DNA of 64,000 bases from Pseudaminobacter salicylatoxidans (lineage in GTDB: Bacteria; Pseudomonadota; Alphaproteobacteria; Rhizobiales; Rhizobiaceae). Position numbers and translations under genes: made by a program. Shown here piece after piece: positions 35,453 through 45,524 of the stretch. Within the stretch, counting starts at the first letter, position 1, and each line of letters opens with the position of its first letter. The stretch lies in the NCBI RefSeq assembly GCF_003148475.1, contig NZ_QGGG01000003.1:248001-312000 (forward strand). The letters run 5' to 3'. The notes below the pieces were generated by a model, which saw only the letters and a list, made by a program, of their open reading frames with translations, was not told the origin of the DNA and made no database searches.

Positions 35453-36340
35453 TTAGTGTTCCGCGAAGGTTCCGCCGAACGAACCCCAGACGTAGATGGC
35501 GGCGAACAGGAACAGCCACACCACGTCAACGAAGTGCCAGTACCAGGCAGCCGCTTCGAGGCCGAAATGCTGCTTGGGCGTGAAGTCGCCACGCATCGCG
35601 CGGATCAGGCAGACGGCCAGGAAGATCGTGCCGATGATGACGTGGAAGCCGTGGAAGCCGGTCGCCATGAAGAAGGTTGCGCCGTAGATCGAGTCCGTGA
35701 ACGCGAACGGAGCGTGGATGTACTCGTAGGCCTGCACGAAGCTGAACAGGACGCCGAGCCCGACCGTGATCGCCAGGCCGTTGACCAGGCCCTTGCGGTT
35801 GCCGTGCAGCAGGGCGTGATGCGCCCAGGTGACCGCCGTGCCCGACAGGAGCAGGATGATCGTGTTGTAGAGCGGCAGGTGCCAGGGGTTCAGGACCTCG
35901 ATGCCCTTGGGCGGCCAGACGCCGCCGGTGAACTCGGCGCGCGCGACCTGATGCATCTCGTTCGGGAACAGGCTGGCATCGAAGAAGGCCCAGAACCAGG
36001 CCACGAAGAACATCACCTCGGAGGCGATGAACATGATCATGCCGTAGCGCAGATGCAGCGACACCACGCGGGTGTGATGACCTTCATGCGCTTCCTTGAT
36101 GGTGTCCGACCACCACGCATACATGGTGTAGAGAACGATCGCGACGCCGATGGCGAAGATCCAATAATGGGCGTTAGCCAGGTCGATGCCGAACAGCGGG
36201 AAGCTGCCCTGCTTCATAGACTGCATCCAGGCCACGCCGCCGATCGCCATGACGAGCGCGCCGAGCGAGCCCAGGATGGGCCAGGGGCTTGGATCAATGA
36301 TGTGATAGTCGTGTTTGGGTTTTGCGTGCGCGTCAGCCAT
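35453..36340 (-). CDS. ctaE: Cytochrome c oxidase subunit III
   Basis: Subunit III stabilises the aa3-type oxidase in the inner membrane. The 295-residue protein has seven membrane segments, and begins with a short polar stretch MADAHAKPKHDYHIIDPSPWP. Family motifs include MRYGMIMFIASEVMFF-like sequence, TWAHHALLHGNRKG, and the C-terminal GFHGFHVIIGTIFLAVCLIR and AAWYWHFVDVVWLFLF. It starts one base after the ctaG stop. A terminator-like hairpin follows its stop. Confidence 0.96.
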   Translation of the reverse strand: MADAHAKPKHDYHIIDPSPWPILGSLGALVMAIGGVAWMQSMKQGSFPLFGIDLANAHYWIFAIGVAIVLYTMYAWWSDTIKEAHEGHHTRVVSLHLRYGMIMFIASEVMFFVAWFWAFFDASLFPNEMHQVARAEFTGGVWPPKGIEVLNPWHLPLYNTIILLLSGTAVTWAHHALLHGNRKGLVNGLAITVGLGVLFSFVQAYEYIHAPFAFTDSIYGATFFMATGFHGFHVIIGTIFLAVCLIRAMRGDFTPKQHFGLEAAAWYWHFVDVVWLFLFAAIYVWGSFGGTFAEH

Positions 36341-36341
36341 A

Positions 36342-36974
36342 TCAGCCCCCGAAGTTACCGTCGGTGTTGTCATTTGTCTTAAGGTTTCCCGCCTGCGGCG
36401 CATTGGCCACCGGCTTCGCCCCCTCGATCGGGAAAAATGTATAGGAAAGAGTAATGGTCTTTACGTCCTTCAGCTCCGGGACGTTGACGATATCGGGGTC
36501 AACGTAGAAGACCACCGGCATATCGAGTGTCTCGCCCGGCTGCAAGGTCGTGTCGGTGAAGCAGAAGCACTCCACCTTGTTGAAATAGCCGCCGGCCAGT
36601 TCGGGCGTGACGTTGAACGTCGCGCGCCCGGCTGTCGGCTTGTCGGAGATGTTCTGCGCCGTGTAATGCGCCTGCGCGGTCTCACCGATCTTGATGGTGA
36701 TGTCGCGCGCCACGGGCTCGAACTTCCACGGCAGCCCGGACGAGGTGTTGGCGTCGAAGCGAATCGTCACTTTCTGGTCGAGCACGCGGTCCGAATACTG
36801 GTCCACGCGCTGCGTGGTCCCGCCATAGCCGGTCACCCTGCAGAACATTTCATAGAACGGCACGGCTGCGTAGGACATGCCCACCATGCCGGCGACGAAA
36901 GCGATGCAGATGACCGCGACGCGTCCGTTGGACTTGCCGTTCTTATCCTGAGGCTTGTCGGGTTCGCTGGTCAT
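36342..36974 (-). CDS. ctaG: Cytochrome c oxidase assembly protein CtaG (Cox11-type)
   Basis: CtaG/Cox11 delivers copper to the CuB site of subunit I. The 210-residue protein has one N-terminal membrane segment ([23 protein letters not shown]), then a periplasmic domain with the copper-binding CFCF motif in VECFCFTDT and a further Cys in FCRVTG. The ATG at 36974 has a GAGGGGG ribosome site. It sits 7 nt after the small coxF-like gene and 1 nt ahead of ctaE. Confidence 0.95.
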   Translation of the reverse strand: MTSEPDKPQDKNGKSNGRVAVICIAFVAGMVGMSYAAVPFYEMFCRVTGYGGTTQRVDQYSDRVLDQKVTIRFDANTSSGLPWKFEPVARDITIKIGETAQAHYTAQNISDKPTAGRATFNVTPELAGGYFNKVECFCFTDTTLQPGETLDMPVVFYVDPDIVNVPELKDVKTITLSYTFFPIEGAKPVANAPQAGNLKTNDNTDGNFGG

Positions 36975-36981
36975 ATCCCCC

Positions 36982-37140
36982 TCACGATGCGCCATTGAGG
37001 AAGGAGGGGACGAACTTGATGATCGTCGTGACGTAGAAAATAACCACCAGAACGGCCAATCCGACGCCAATCGCGACCGAGCGGCTGCGGCGAGCTTTCT
37101 TCTGGGCTTCGGTAAGGGTCACCAGTTCGGGTTCCGTCAT
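36982..37140 (-). CDS. coxF: Small single-membrane-span protein between ctaB and ctaG (CoxF-like)
   Basis: A 52-codon gene fills the space exactly between ctaB (stop 2 nt before) and ctaG (start 7 nt after). It reads [20 protein letters not shown], then one hydrophobic segment [17 protein letters not shown], and ends [10 protein letters not shown]. The size, position and charged-helix-plus-span layout match the small gene often called coxF in rhizobial cta operons, sometimes left unannotated because of its length. Its role is not known; it may be a small oxidase subunit or assembly helper. The gene symbol is given by position and layout. Confidence 0.85.
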   Translation of the reverse strand: MTEPELVTLTEAQKKARRSRSVAIGVGLAVLVVIFYVTTIIKFVPSFLNGAS

Positions 37141-37142
37141 GA

Positions 37143-38087
37143 TCAAACTCCCGGCACTGCGAGCGCGCGCTCGATGATGCTATCGGCCAGATAGGCTGCG
37201 AAAATCACGGACAGATAAAGCAGCGAATAACCGAACAGTCCCTTGGCCGGCTTCATCGCGCGGTCGCTGTCGGGCATCCTGAGCACCTGCAGGGCATACC
37301 AGACGAAGCCGATGCCGAGCAGGATCGAGACGATGCCGTAGAACGGCGTGGTGTAGCCAAGGAACCAGGGCAGCGCGCCAACCGGGGCGACCAGCAGCGA
37401 ATAGGCAAAAATCTGCCTGCGCGTGGAAGCCTCGCCAGCCACGTTCGGCATCATCGGGATGCCGGCGCGCTCGTAGTCTCCGGACTTGAACAGGGCCAGC
37501 GCCCAGAAATGGGGCGGCGTCCAGAGAAAGATGATCAGGAACAGGATGATGCTTTCGAGGCCGATGCTGTCGGTGGCCGCAGCCCAGCCGATCATCGGCG
37601 GGAAGGCGCCCGCGGCACCGCCGATGACGATGTTCTGCGGCGTCCAGCGCTTCAGCCACATCGTGTAGACGACGGCGTAGAAAAAGATGGTGAAGGCGAG
37701 CAGCGCGGCCGACAGCCAGTTGACCACGAGGCCGATGGTCATGACCGAGAGCACCGACAGCACCAGACCGAAAGCCAGCGCCTCGCCCGGCAGGACACGC
37801 CCGGACGGCACGGGCCGCTTGATGGTGCGCGTCATCACCCGGTCGATGTCGGCATCGTACCACATGTTCAGCGCGCCCGAGGCGCCTGCCCCGATGGCGA
37901 TTGCGAGTATGGCCACGACCGCGATGAAAGGATTGATCGAAACCGGGGCGGCCACGAGGCCGACGATGGCCGTGAACACCACGAGCGACATCACACGCGG
38001 CTTCAGAAGCGCGATGAAGTCCCCGGCGGTAGCTTCCGACATGCGGATGCCGCCGTCGTTCAGAATGTTCTTTTCAGCCAGTGCCAT
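37143..38087 (-). CDS. ctaB: Protoheme IX farnesyltransferase (heme O synthase)
   Basis: CtaB adds a farnesyl group to heme B to make heme O, the precursor of heme A for the oxidase. This 314-residue UbiA-family membrane enzyme has about nine membrane segments and the aspartate-rich motif [19 protein letters not shown], with a second acidic loop around [21 protein letters not shown]. The ATG at 38087 is used; a GTG at 38102 is in frame. A stem-loop lies between it and ctaD upstream. Confidence 0.95.
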   Translation of the reverse strand: MALAEKNILNDGGIRMSEATAGDFIALLKPRVMSLVVFTAIVGLVAAPVSINPFIAVVAILAIAIGAGASGALNMWYDADIDRVMTRTIKRPVPSGRVLPGEALAFGLVLSVLSVMTIGLVVNWLSAALLAFTIFFYAVVYTMWLKRWTPQNIVIGGAAGAFPPMIGWAAATDSIGLESIILFLIIFLWTPPHFWALALFKSGDYERAGIPMMPNVAGEASTRRQIFAYSLLVAPVGALPWFLGYTTPFYGIVSILLGIGFVWYALQVLRMPDSDRAMKPAKGLFGYSLLYLSVIFAAYLADSIIERALAVPGV

Positions 38088-38116
38088 GCCTACGCAGTCC
38101 ACTCTCTCGGTTTGGC

Positions 38117-38143
38117 CGAAACCGCCGATGGACGGCGGTTTCG
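38117..38143. repeat. Intercistronic stem-loop between ctaD and ctaB
   Basis: CGAAACCGCC and GGCGGTTTCG form a perfect 10-bp stem with a 7-nt loop in the 72-bp gap. No T-run follows, so it is more likely an RNA-stability or processing element than a terminator. It could lower ctaB relative to ctaD. Confidence 0.65.
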
Positions 38144-38159
38144 ATGTCGTAAAGCGACG

Positions 38160-39848
<1,689 letters not shown>

Positions 39849-40715
39849 TCAATTGCCGGCGACCGCCACCTTGCTGGTGCTTTCAATTTCCGCCATCAGC
39901 GCCTTGTTGGCGCCATCGAGATCGTCCTTGGCCGCAGCCGCCCAGGTCTGGTACTGCTCTTCGGTCACCACGCGGATCGCGATCGGCATGAACGCATGAT
40001 CCTTGCCGCACAGCTCCGAGCACTGGCCGTAATAAAGGCCTTCCTTCTTGGCCTTGAACCAGACCTCGTTGATACGGCCCGGCACGGCGTCGGTCTTGAT
40101 GCCGAACGCGGGCATGGCGAAGGCGTGGATCACGTCGCTGGCGGTAACCAGAACGCGAACCATGGTATCGATCGGCACGACGACCTCATTGTCGACGGCC
40201 AGAAGGCGCGGATAGACGGCGCGGTCTTCCTTGCCGGCGTCAGCGCGATCTTCATCGCTGAGCATGGCCGAGTTGAACGACAGCGCTTCGTCGGTCTGAT
40301 ATTCGTAGTCCCAGTTCCACTGGTTCCCGGTCGCCTTCACGGTGATCTTGGCTTCTTCCGGCGGCGAATACTGCGCCGTCAGGAGCTGGAACGAAGGCAC
40401 CGCCATGAACAGCAGAACCACGACAGGTCCAACCGTCCAGAGGACTTCGATAAGCGTGTTATGGCTCGTGCGCGACGGGGTCGGGTTTGCCGCGGAACGG
40501 AAACGCAGGATGCAATAGATCAAAAGCACGAGCACCAGCAGGGTGATCGGCACGATGAACCACAGCGTGTAGCGTTCGAACCAGGTGATCTGCTCCATGA
40601 TGGAGGTTGCGGCCGGCTGGAAACCGGTCTGCCAAGGCGTCGGCTGCGCCGCATAAGCTGCGGCGTTGGCGAAAAGGACTGCCGCAGCGCCAGCACTTGC
40701 TAGGATTTTTCTCAT
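39849..40715 (-). CDS. ctaC: Cytochrome c oxidase subunit II
   Basis: Subunit II carries the CuA centre that receives electrons from cytochrome c. The 288-residue precursor has a signal peptide (cleaved near AAAYA before AQPTP), two membrane segments (around WFIVPITLLVLVLLIYC and VLWTVGPVVVLLFMAVP) and a periplasmic cupredoxin domain. The electron-entry aromatic stretch GNQWNWDYEY and the CuA motif GQCSELCGKDHAFM are intact, with the first His ligand in VIHAFAMP. It is the first gene of the leftward oxidase run; the promoter should lie in 40716-41000. Confidence 0.97.
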   Translation of the reverse strand: MRKILASAGAAAVLFANAAAYAAQPTPWQTGFQPAATSIMEQITWFERYTLWFIVPITLLVLVLLIYCILRFRSAANPTPSRTSHNTLIEVLWTVGPVVVLLFMAVPSFQLLTAQYSPPEEAKITVKATGNQWNWDYEYQTDEALSFNSAMLSDEDRADAGKEDRAVYPRLLAVDNEVVVPIDTMVRVLVTASDVIHAFAMPAFGIKTDAVPGRINEVWFKAKKEGLYYGQCSELCGKDHAFMPIAIRVVTEEQYQTWAAAAKDDLDGANKALMAEIESTSKVAVAGN

Positions 40716-41135
40716 CGCCCTCTCTGTCTCCCAATTTCATGCGCTTGTAGCAGCACGAATACTAAATCCCACCGGGACGGGGAATCCCGGTGGCCATCGG
40801 TAGTTCAAACCATACTCTCTTCGCGTCCGCAAGAAAGGAGCACAACTACTCATGCGGCATTTTTGCGCGCAAGCTGTGGCGGCGAGATGGCATCGAGGCA
40901 GTGGCGGCGAGCGCGCGATTTGCCGTCCGGCGGCGCAAATCGGCCGGTTTGGGAAGCAGATTGCACCGTTGCGCGCATATCGGCAATGTCGCGGCTCGGA
41001 GCGGAATGGACGCAATTCCGGCGAATTTCCTTGGAAAATCGGCCTCGTCAAGGCTATTGGCTGGTTCGGTCATCGTCTTGCCGTATAGTTTTAATTGTCA
41101 CGACCAGACTTGCCGTGATTCGTAATGGAGTCCTC
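40716..41135. other. 420-bp gene-free divergent region between ctaC and the ialB-like gene
   Basis: No supported gene is seen here. It holds a perfect 9-bp stem-loop, CCACCGGGA...TCCCGGTGG (40769-40793), about 55 bp upstream of ctaC and thus in its leader or promoter, and a TATAGT hexamer (41086-41091) that may be the -10 of the ialB-like gene. Open frames on both strands (for example 40852-41088 and 40737-41051) code for peptides without recognisable character. No FixK/FNR-type TTGAT-N4-ATCAA box was found. Confidence 0.6.
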
Positions 41136-41699
41136 ATGACGTCTCGACTTTCGGGAACCCTGGCCAAGGCCATAGTCCTGGCCGCCCTGACTGCCTCCGT
41201 CGCTCCGGCGGCAGCGCAGCAGCAGCCTGCCCAGCAGCCGCAGGCGCAGCAACAGGCTCCGAACCCGCAGAGCGGCAAGGTGCGCTCGACTCACGGCGCA
41301 TGGTCGATCATCTGCGACACGCCCGCCGGCGCCACCGCCGAACAATGCGTGATGATGCAGAACGTGATTGCCGAGGACCGGCCCGAGATCGGCCTCTCGG
41401 TGGTCGTGCTGCGCACCGCCGACAACAAGGCCGAAATCCTGCGCGTGCTGGCCCCGCTCGGCGTGCTGCTGCCCAACGGCCTCGGCCTCAACGTGGACGG
41501 CAAGGACATCGGCCGCGCCTATTTCGTGCGCTGCTTCGGCGACGGCTGCTATGCCGAGGTCATCTTGGAGAAACCGCTGCTCGACACGCTGAAGACGGGC
41601 ACGTCCGCGACCTTCATCGTCTTCCAGACGCCGGAGGAAGGCATCGGCATTCCGGTAGACCTGAAAGGCTTCGCCGAGGGTTTTGCGGCCCTGCCCTGA
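41136..41699 (+). CDS. IalB-family (invasion-associated locus B) exported protein
   Basis: The 187-residue protein has a signal peptide (MTSRLSGTLAKAIVLAALTA, cleaved near APAAA), a Gln/Pro-rich linker and an IalB domain: HGAWSIICDTPAGA, EQCVMMQNVIAED, VLLPNGLGLNVDGKDIG and a cysteine pair in FVRCFGDGCYAEV. In Bartonella IalB aids red-cell entry, but in free-living rhizobia homologues are common and their function unknown. The ATG at 41136 has GGAG 6-7 nt upstream. A terminator follows its stop. Confidence 0.92.
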   Translation: MTSRLSGTLAKAIVLAALTASVAPAAAQQQPAQQPQAQQQAPNPQSGKVRSTHGAWSIICDTPAGATAEQCVMMQNVIAEDRPEIGLSVVVLRTADNKAEILRVLAPLGVLLPNGLGLNVDGKDIGRAYFVRCFGDGCYAEVILEKPLLDTLKTGTSATFIVFQTPEEGIGIPVDLKGFAEGFAALP

Positions 41700-41726
41700 T
41701 CCGGACGGTCAGCGGGAATCGTAATG

Positions 41727-41754
41727 AAAGCGGGTGCTGGTCGCCCGCTTTTTC
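41727..41754 (+). terminator. Terminator after the ialB-like gene
   Basis: AAAGCGGG and CCCGCTTT make an 8-bp stem with a 9-nt loop, followed by TTTC. It begins 28 nt after the stop codon. Confidence 0.8.
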
Positions 41755-41874
41755 GTTGGTCGGATGACAGGCAAATCGCCGGTCGGGACGCTTGCGCAAC
41801 GATAGTGCATTGCCGAAAGCAGCCGCCACGCCTACATCGGGTCTGACCCTTTCCAGATACGAGGCGGACCCGCC

Positions 41875-43287
41875 ATGACCAGCCTGCTCAGCCAGTTCGA
41901 CATTTCCGAAGACCGCATCCGCCAGATCGTCACCCACACGATCAACGGCAGCGACGACGGCGAACTTTTCCTCGAATATCGCGAAAGCGAAGCGCTGATG
42001 TTCGACAATGGCCGACTGAAGACCGCCAATTTCAACACCGACCAGGGCTTTGGCCTGCGCGCGGTTGCCGGCGAGGCAACCGGCTATGCGCATTCCAGCG
42101 AATTGTCCGAAGCTTCGCTGCTGCGTGCGGCCGATGCCGTCTCGACCGTCAAGGGCGGCTATTCGGGCAAGCTTGCCGATGCGCCTGCGCGCACCAACCG
42201 TCATCTCTATGGCGAGGAAAACCCGATCCCCTCCCCCAGCTTCGAGGCCAAGGCCAAGCTGTTGCAGGAGATCGACGGCTGGCTGCGCGCCAAGGACCCG
42301 CGCGTGCGCCAGGTCACGGCCTCGCTCGTCTCGTCCTGGCAGCATGTCGAGATCATGCGCGCCGACGGCCAGATGGTGCGCGACATCCGCCCGCTGGTGC
42401 GCATGAACATCGCCGTCGTTGTTGGCGACGGCGACCGCCAGGAAACCGGCAGCTACGGCGCCGGCGGCCGCAAGGGTTTTGGCGAATTCCTGACCGAGGA
42501 CAGCTGGCAGTTTGCCGCCGAGGAGGCGCTGCGGCAGGCGCTGGTCAATCTGGAAGCCATTCCGGCGCCGGCCGGCACGTTCGACATCGTGCTGTCCAGC
42601 GGCTGGCCGGGCGTGATGCTGCACGAGGCGGTCGGCCACGGGCTGGAAGGCGATTTCAACCGCAAGAAGACCTCGGCCTTCGCGGGCCTGATGGGCGAGC
42701 AGGTCGCCGCCAGGGGCGTGACCGTGGTGGACGACGGCACCATCGCCGAGCGGCGCGGCTCGCTGACCGTGGATGACGAAGGCACGCCGAGCGGCCGCAA
42801 CGTGCTGATCGAGGACGGCAAGCTGGTCGGCTACATGCAGGACCGCCAGAACGCGCGCCTCATGGGCATGAAGGCCACCGGCAACGGCCGGCGCGAATCC
42901 TATGCCCACCAGCCCATGCCGCGCATGACCAACACCTATATGACCGGTGGCGACATGGAGCCCGACGAAATCATCGCCTCGGTGAAGAACGGTATCTACG
43001 CCGTCTCCTTCGGCGGCGGCCAGGTGGACATCACCTCCGGCAAATTCGTGTTCGGCTGCACCGAAGCCTACATGATCGAGAACGGCAAGATGACGCAGCC
43101 GATCAAGGGCGCCATGCTGATCGGCAACGGCCCGGACGCCATGCACCGCGTGACCATGGTCGGCAACGACATGAAGCTCGACACCGGCATCGGCATGTGC
43201 GGCAAGGCCGGACAGGGCGTGCCGGTGGGCGTTGGCCAGCCGCATCTGCGCATGAACCAGATGACGGTGGGCGGCACGCGGGCCTGA
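41875..43287 (+). CDS. tldD: Metalloprotease TldD
   Basis: TldD works with TldE/PmbA as a zinc protease that degrades unfolded peptides and matures microcin-like peptides. The 470-residue protein has the HExxxH-type metal motif HEAVGHGLEGD, the region GQMVRDIRPLVRMNIAVVV before it, and the C-terminal domain with SGKFVFGCTEAYMIENGKM and GMCGKAGQGVPVGVGQP. No tldE/pmbA gene is next to it in the window. The start MTSLLSQFDISEDRIRQIV is as expected. Two A/T-rich hairpins follow. Confidence 0.96.
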   Translation: MTSLLSQFDISEDRIRQIVTHTINGSDDGELFLEYRESEALMFDNGRLKTANFNTDQGFGLRAVAGEATGYAHSSELSEASLLRAADAVSTVKGGYSGKLADAPARTNRHLYGEENPIPSPSFEAKAKLLQEIDGWLRAKDPRVRQVTASLVSSWQHVEIMRADGQMVRDIRPLVRMNIAVVVGDGDRQETGSYGAGGRKGFGEFLTEDSWQFAAEEALRQALVNLEAIPAPAGTFDIVLSSGWPGVMLHEAVGHGLEGDFNRKKTSAFAGLMGEQVAARGVTVVDDGTIAERRGSLTVDDEGTPSGRNVLIEDGKLVGYMQDRQNARLMGMKATGNGRRESYAHQPMPRMTNTYMTGGDMEPDEIIASVKNGIYAVSFGGGQVDITSGKFVFGCTEAYMIENGKMTQPIKGAMLIGNGPDAMHRVTMVGNDMKLDTGIGMCGKAGQGVPVGVGQPHLRMNQMTVGGTRA

Positions 43288-43293
43288 TGCCAG

Positions 43294-43325
43294 AAATTAA
43301 AGTTTTGAGCCTCAAACTTTAATTT
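43294..43325. repeat. A/T-rich hairpin 1 between tldD and cobB
   Basis: AAATTAAAGTTT and AAACTTTAATTT form a perfect 12-bp stem around TGAGCCTC, starting 7 nt after the tldD stop. It shares the AGTTTTGAGC core with hairpin 2 and may serve as the tldD terminator. Confidence 0.75.
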
Positions 43326-43365
43326 ACTCTCCGGCCTTTAAAGTCGGCTTGAACTTCCAGCCCAC

Positions 43366-43397
43366 GGATTATAGTTTTGAGCAGAAAACTTTAATCC
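43366..43397. repeat. A/T-rich hairpin 2 between tldD and cobB
   Basis: GGATTATAGTTTT and AAAACTTTAATCC pair at 12 of 13 positions around a short GAGCAG loop. It is 40 bp beyond hairpin 1, with a third small palindrome around CCTTTAAAG (43331-43346) between them. Confidence 0.7.
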
Positions 43398-43501
43398 CTG
43401 GGCGTCTCTACTATCCTCAACATCCTTGTCGAAGTTGAAAGCAGCTCAAATCCGAATCTCTTCATATGCTGGCCTGTCGTGCATCTCAGCGAAGGCCATT
43501 A

Positions 43502-44242
43502 ATGAGTAAGTTTTCCTCCATCGTCATTCTCACCGGCGCGGGCATCTCGGCCGAATCGGGCATCGACACGTTCCGCGACAGCAACGGCATCTGGTCCAAG
43601 GTGGATTACCGGGAGGTGGCGACACCGGAAGGGTTCGCGCGCAATCCGGGCAAGGTCCATGCTTTCTACAACAAGCGCCGGCGTGGATTGCGCGCCGTCC
43701 GGCCCAATGCCGCGCACGAGGCTCTGGCGCGGCTGGAGGCGGGTTTCGACGGCTCGTTCCTGCTTGTGACCCAGAACATCGACAATCTGCACGAGGCCGC
43801 GGGTTCGCGGAAACTGCTGCACATGCACGGCGAGGTGAACGCCGCGCTCTGCCAGTGCTGCGGCATGCGCTGGCCGTGGACCGAAGACCTCACCATCAAT
43901 TCGCAGTGCCAGTGGTGCAAGACGACCGGCCAGATGCGGGTAGACGTGGTGTGGTTCGGCGAAATGCCCTACCGCATGGACGAAATCGACGCCGCGCTGA
44001 CGAACTGCGACCTTTTCGTGTCGATCGGAACCAGCGGCAATGTCTATCCGGCTGCCGGTTTCGTCGAGCAGGCGAAGGCCGCCGGCGCGCATACGGTGGA
44101 ACTCAACCTTGAGCCGTCCGAGGGCTATTCGTTCTTCGACGAGGCCGTTTATGGCCGCGCGACGGAAGTGGTGCCACTCTTCGTCGAGCGGCTGCTGGCC
44201 GGGCAGGACGACACTCCGGCGGATAAATGCGGAACCGGCTGA
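43502..44242 (+). CDS. cobB: NAD-dependent deacylase, Sir2 family class III (CobB)
   Basis: Sirtuins remove acyl groups from lysines with NAD. The 246-residue protein has GAGISAESGI (12-21), TQNIDNLHEAAG, the catalytic His in LHMHGEVNA, a four-Cys zinc site (LCQCC...CQWC) and SIGTSGNVYPAAGF. The Tyr-x-x-Arg pair of class III enzymes is present as Y56 and R59 in AFYNKRR, which predicts preference for succinyl or malonyl groups as well as acetyl. The ATG at 43502 has GAAGG 7 nt upstream. It is convergent with the RNA methyltransferase gene, 40 bp apart. Confidence 0.94.
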   Translation: MSKFSSIVILTGAGISAESGIDTFRDSNGIWSKVDYREVATPEGFARNPGKVHAFYNKRRRGLRAVRPNAAHEALARLEAGFDGSFLLVTQNIDNLHEAAGSRKLLHMHGEVNAALCQCCGMRWPWTEDLTINSQCQWCKTTGQMRVDVVWFGEMPYRMDEIDAALTNCDLFVSIGTSGNVYPAAGFVEQAKAAGAHTVELNLEPSEGYSFFDEAVYGRATEVVPLFVERLLAGQDDTPADKCGTG

Positions 44243-44282
44243 CCGATCGGCAAAGACCGGCCCCACTTCCGGACGAGGTGAA

Positions 44283-45524
44283 CTACCGCCGTTTGCGCGG
44301 CTTCTCCAGAAGCGCCACCGCCTCGACATGGGGCGACCAGAGGAACTGGTCCACCGGCGTCACGCTCTTCAGCGCATAGCCGCCATCGACCAGTATGCGC
44401 AGGTCGCGCGCCAGCGTGGCCGGATTGCAGGAAACGGCCGCCACGAACGGCACGTCCGATTTCGCGATCTGCTTGCACTGGTCTTCCGCGCCCGCGCGCG
44501 GCGGATCGAAGGCCACACCATCATAGGCGGCGAGTTCCTTGTAGGTGAGCGGACGCCGGAAGAGGTCGCGCTTTTCGATGACCACCCGCTTCAGCCCGCC
44601 CCCGAAACGAAAGCCCCGGTCGAGCGCGGCCAAGGCCGCCGCATCGCCTTCGACGGCATGCACTTCCGATTTCCGGGCAAGGCGCAGGGCAAAGGCACCC
44701 GCCCCGGCGAACAGGTCGGCGACCTTCTTCGCCTTTTTCAGATGCTCGCCGACGAGATCGGCCATCACCTGCTCGGCCGAAGCAACGGCCTGAAGGAAGC
44801 TGCCCGGCGGCGGCGTGACCGAGGCGCTGCCGAATGAAACCAGCGGCTTTCTCGGCTCAACGACGATCTCGCCATCCACCGACACGCGCGCCAGCCCCTC
44901 GCCGATGGCGAAGGCGGAAATGGCCATGCGCGCCTTGTCTTCCAGCTTGCCTGCGTCCTGCGCCGCGACATCGAGCCCCGACTCGGTATGCGTGACGGTG
45001 ATGTGGAATGCCTGCTGCGTATGGCAGATCAGGCCAGCCAGCCGCCGCAGCATCGGAAGCGCTGCCTCGATCTGCGGCTCCACGATCGGGCATTCCTCGA
45101 TATCGATGATGTGGTGCGAGAGGGCGCGGTTGTAGCCGAGCAGCATACCACCTTCCGTGCGGCGGGCGGAAAACACGGCGCGGCGGCGCGAATGCGATGC
45201 GCAGGGCACGGTGGCGGCGACGTCCACTTCCAGGCCCCGGCTTTTCAGCGCCTGCACGACCTTTTCGCGCTTCCAGTCCAGATAGGCCTGAGCATCCAAA
45301 TGCTGAAGCGCGCAGCCGCCGCATTCGGTGAAATGCCGGCAGGCCGGCTCGATGCGCAGCGGCGACGGCTCAAGCACGGCCATCAGCGTGCCGCGATCCT
45401 TTTCGCGCGCGGCGTTCACCGTTTCGCCGGGCAGCGTGAACGGGATGAAGACGGGGCCTTGCGGCGTATCCGCGACGCCGTCGCCCTGCGCGCCAAGACG
45501 GGAGACCTGGAAACGTGTGCTCAT
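44283..45524 (-). CDS. Class I SAM-dependent RNA m5U methyltransferase (RlmD/RlmC/TrmA family)
   Basis: This is an iron-sulfur RNA uracil-C5 methyltransferase of 413 residues. It has a TRAM-like N-terminal barrel (STRFQVSRLGAQGDGVADTPQGPVFIPF), the cluster motif CRHFTECGGC with a later Cys in EECPIV, the SAM-binding KVADLFAGAGAFALRLA, and the catalytic Cys in AVSCNPATLARDL. Which rRNA or tRNA uridine it methylates cannot be decided by eye. Its ATG overlaps the tlyA stop by four bases, so it is coupled to tlyA. Confidence 0.92.
   Translation of the reverse strand: MSTRFQVSRLGAQGDGVADTPQGPVFIPFTLPGETVNAAREKDRGTLMAVLEPSPLRIEPACRHFTECGGCALQHLDAQAYLDWKREKVVQALKSRGLEVDVAATVPCASHSRRRAVFSARRTEGGMLLGYNRALSHHIIDIEECPIVEPQIEAALPMLRRLAGLICHTQQAFHITVTHTESGLDVAAQDAGKLEDKARMAISAFAIGEGLARVSVDGEIVVEPRKPLVSFGSASVTPPPGSFLQAVASAEQVMADLVGEHLKKAKKVADLFAGAGAFALRLARKSEVHAVEGDAAALAALDRGFRFGGGLKRVVIEKRDLFRRPLTYKELAAYDGVAFDPPRAGAEDQCKQIAKSDVPFVAAVSCNPATLARDLRILVDGGYALKSVTPVDQFLWSPHVEAVALLEKPRKRR

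Noticed and set aside
40852-41088. A 78-codon frame upstream of the ialB-like gene with AAGGAG in front
   Set aside because: The spacing to the ATG is long (about 12 nt) and the product is Arg/Gly/Cys-rich with no recognisable features.
40716-41135. FixK/FNR-type box ahead of the oxidase operon
   Set aside because: No TTGAT-N4-ATCAA-like sequence was found; the genes encode aa3-type, not cbb3-type, oxidase.
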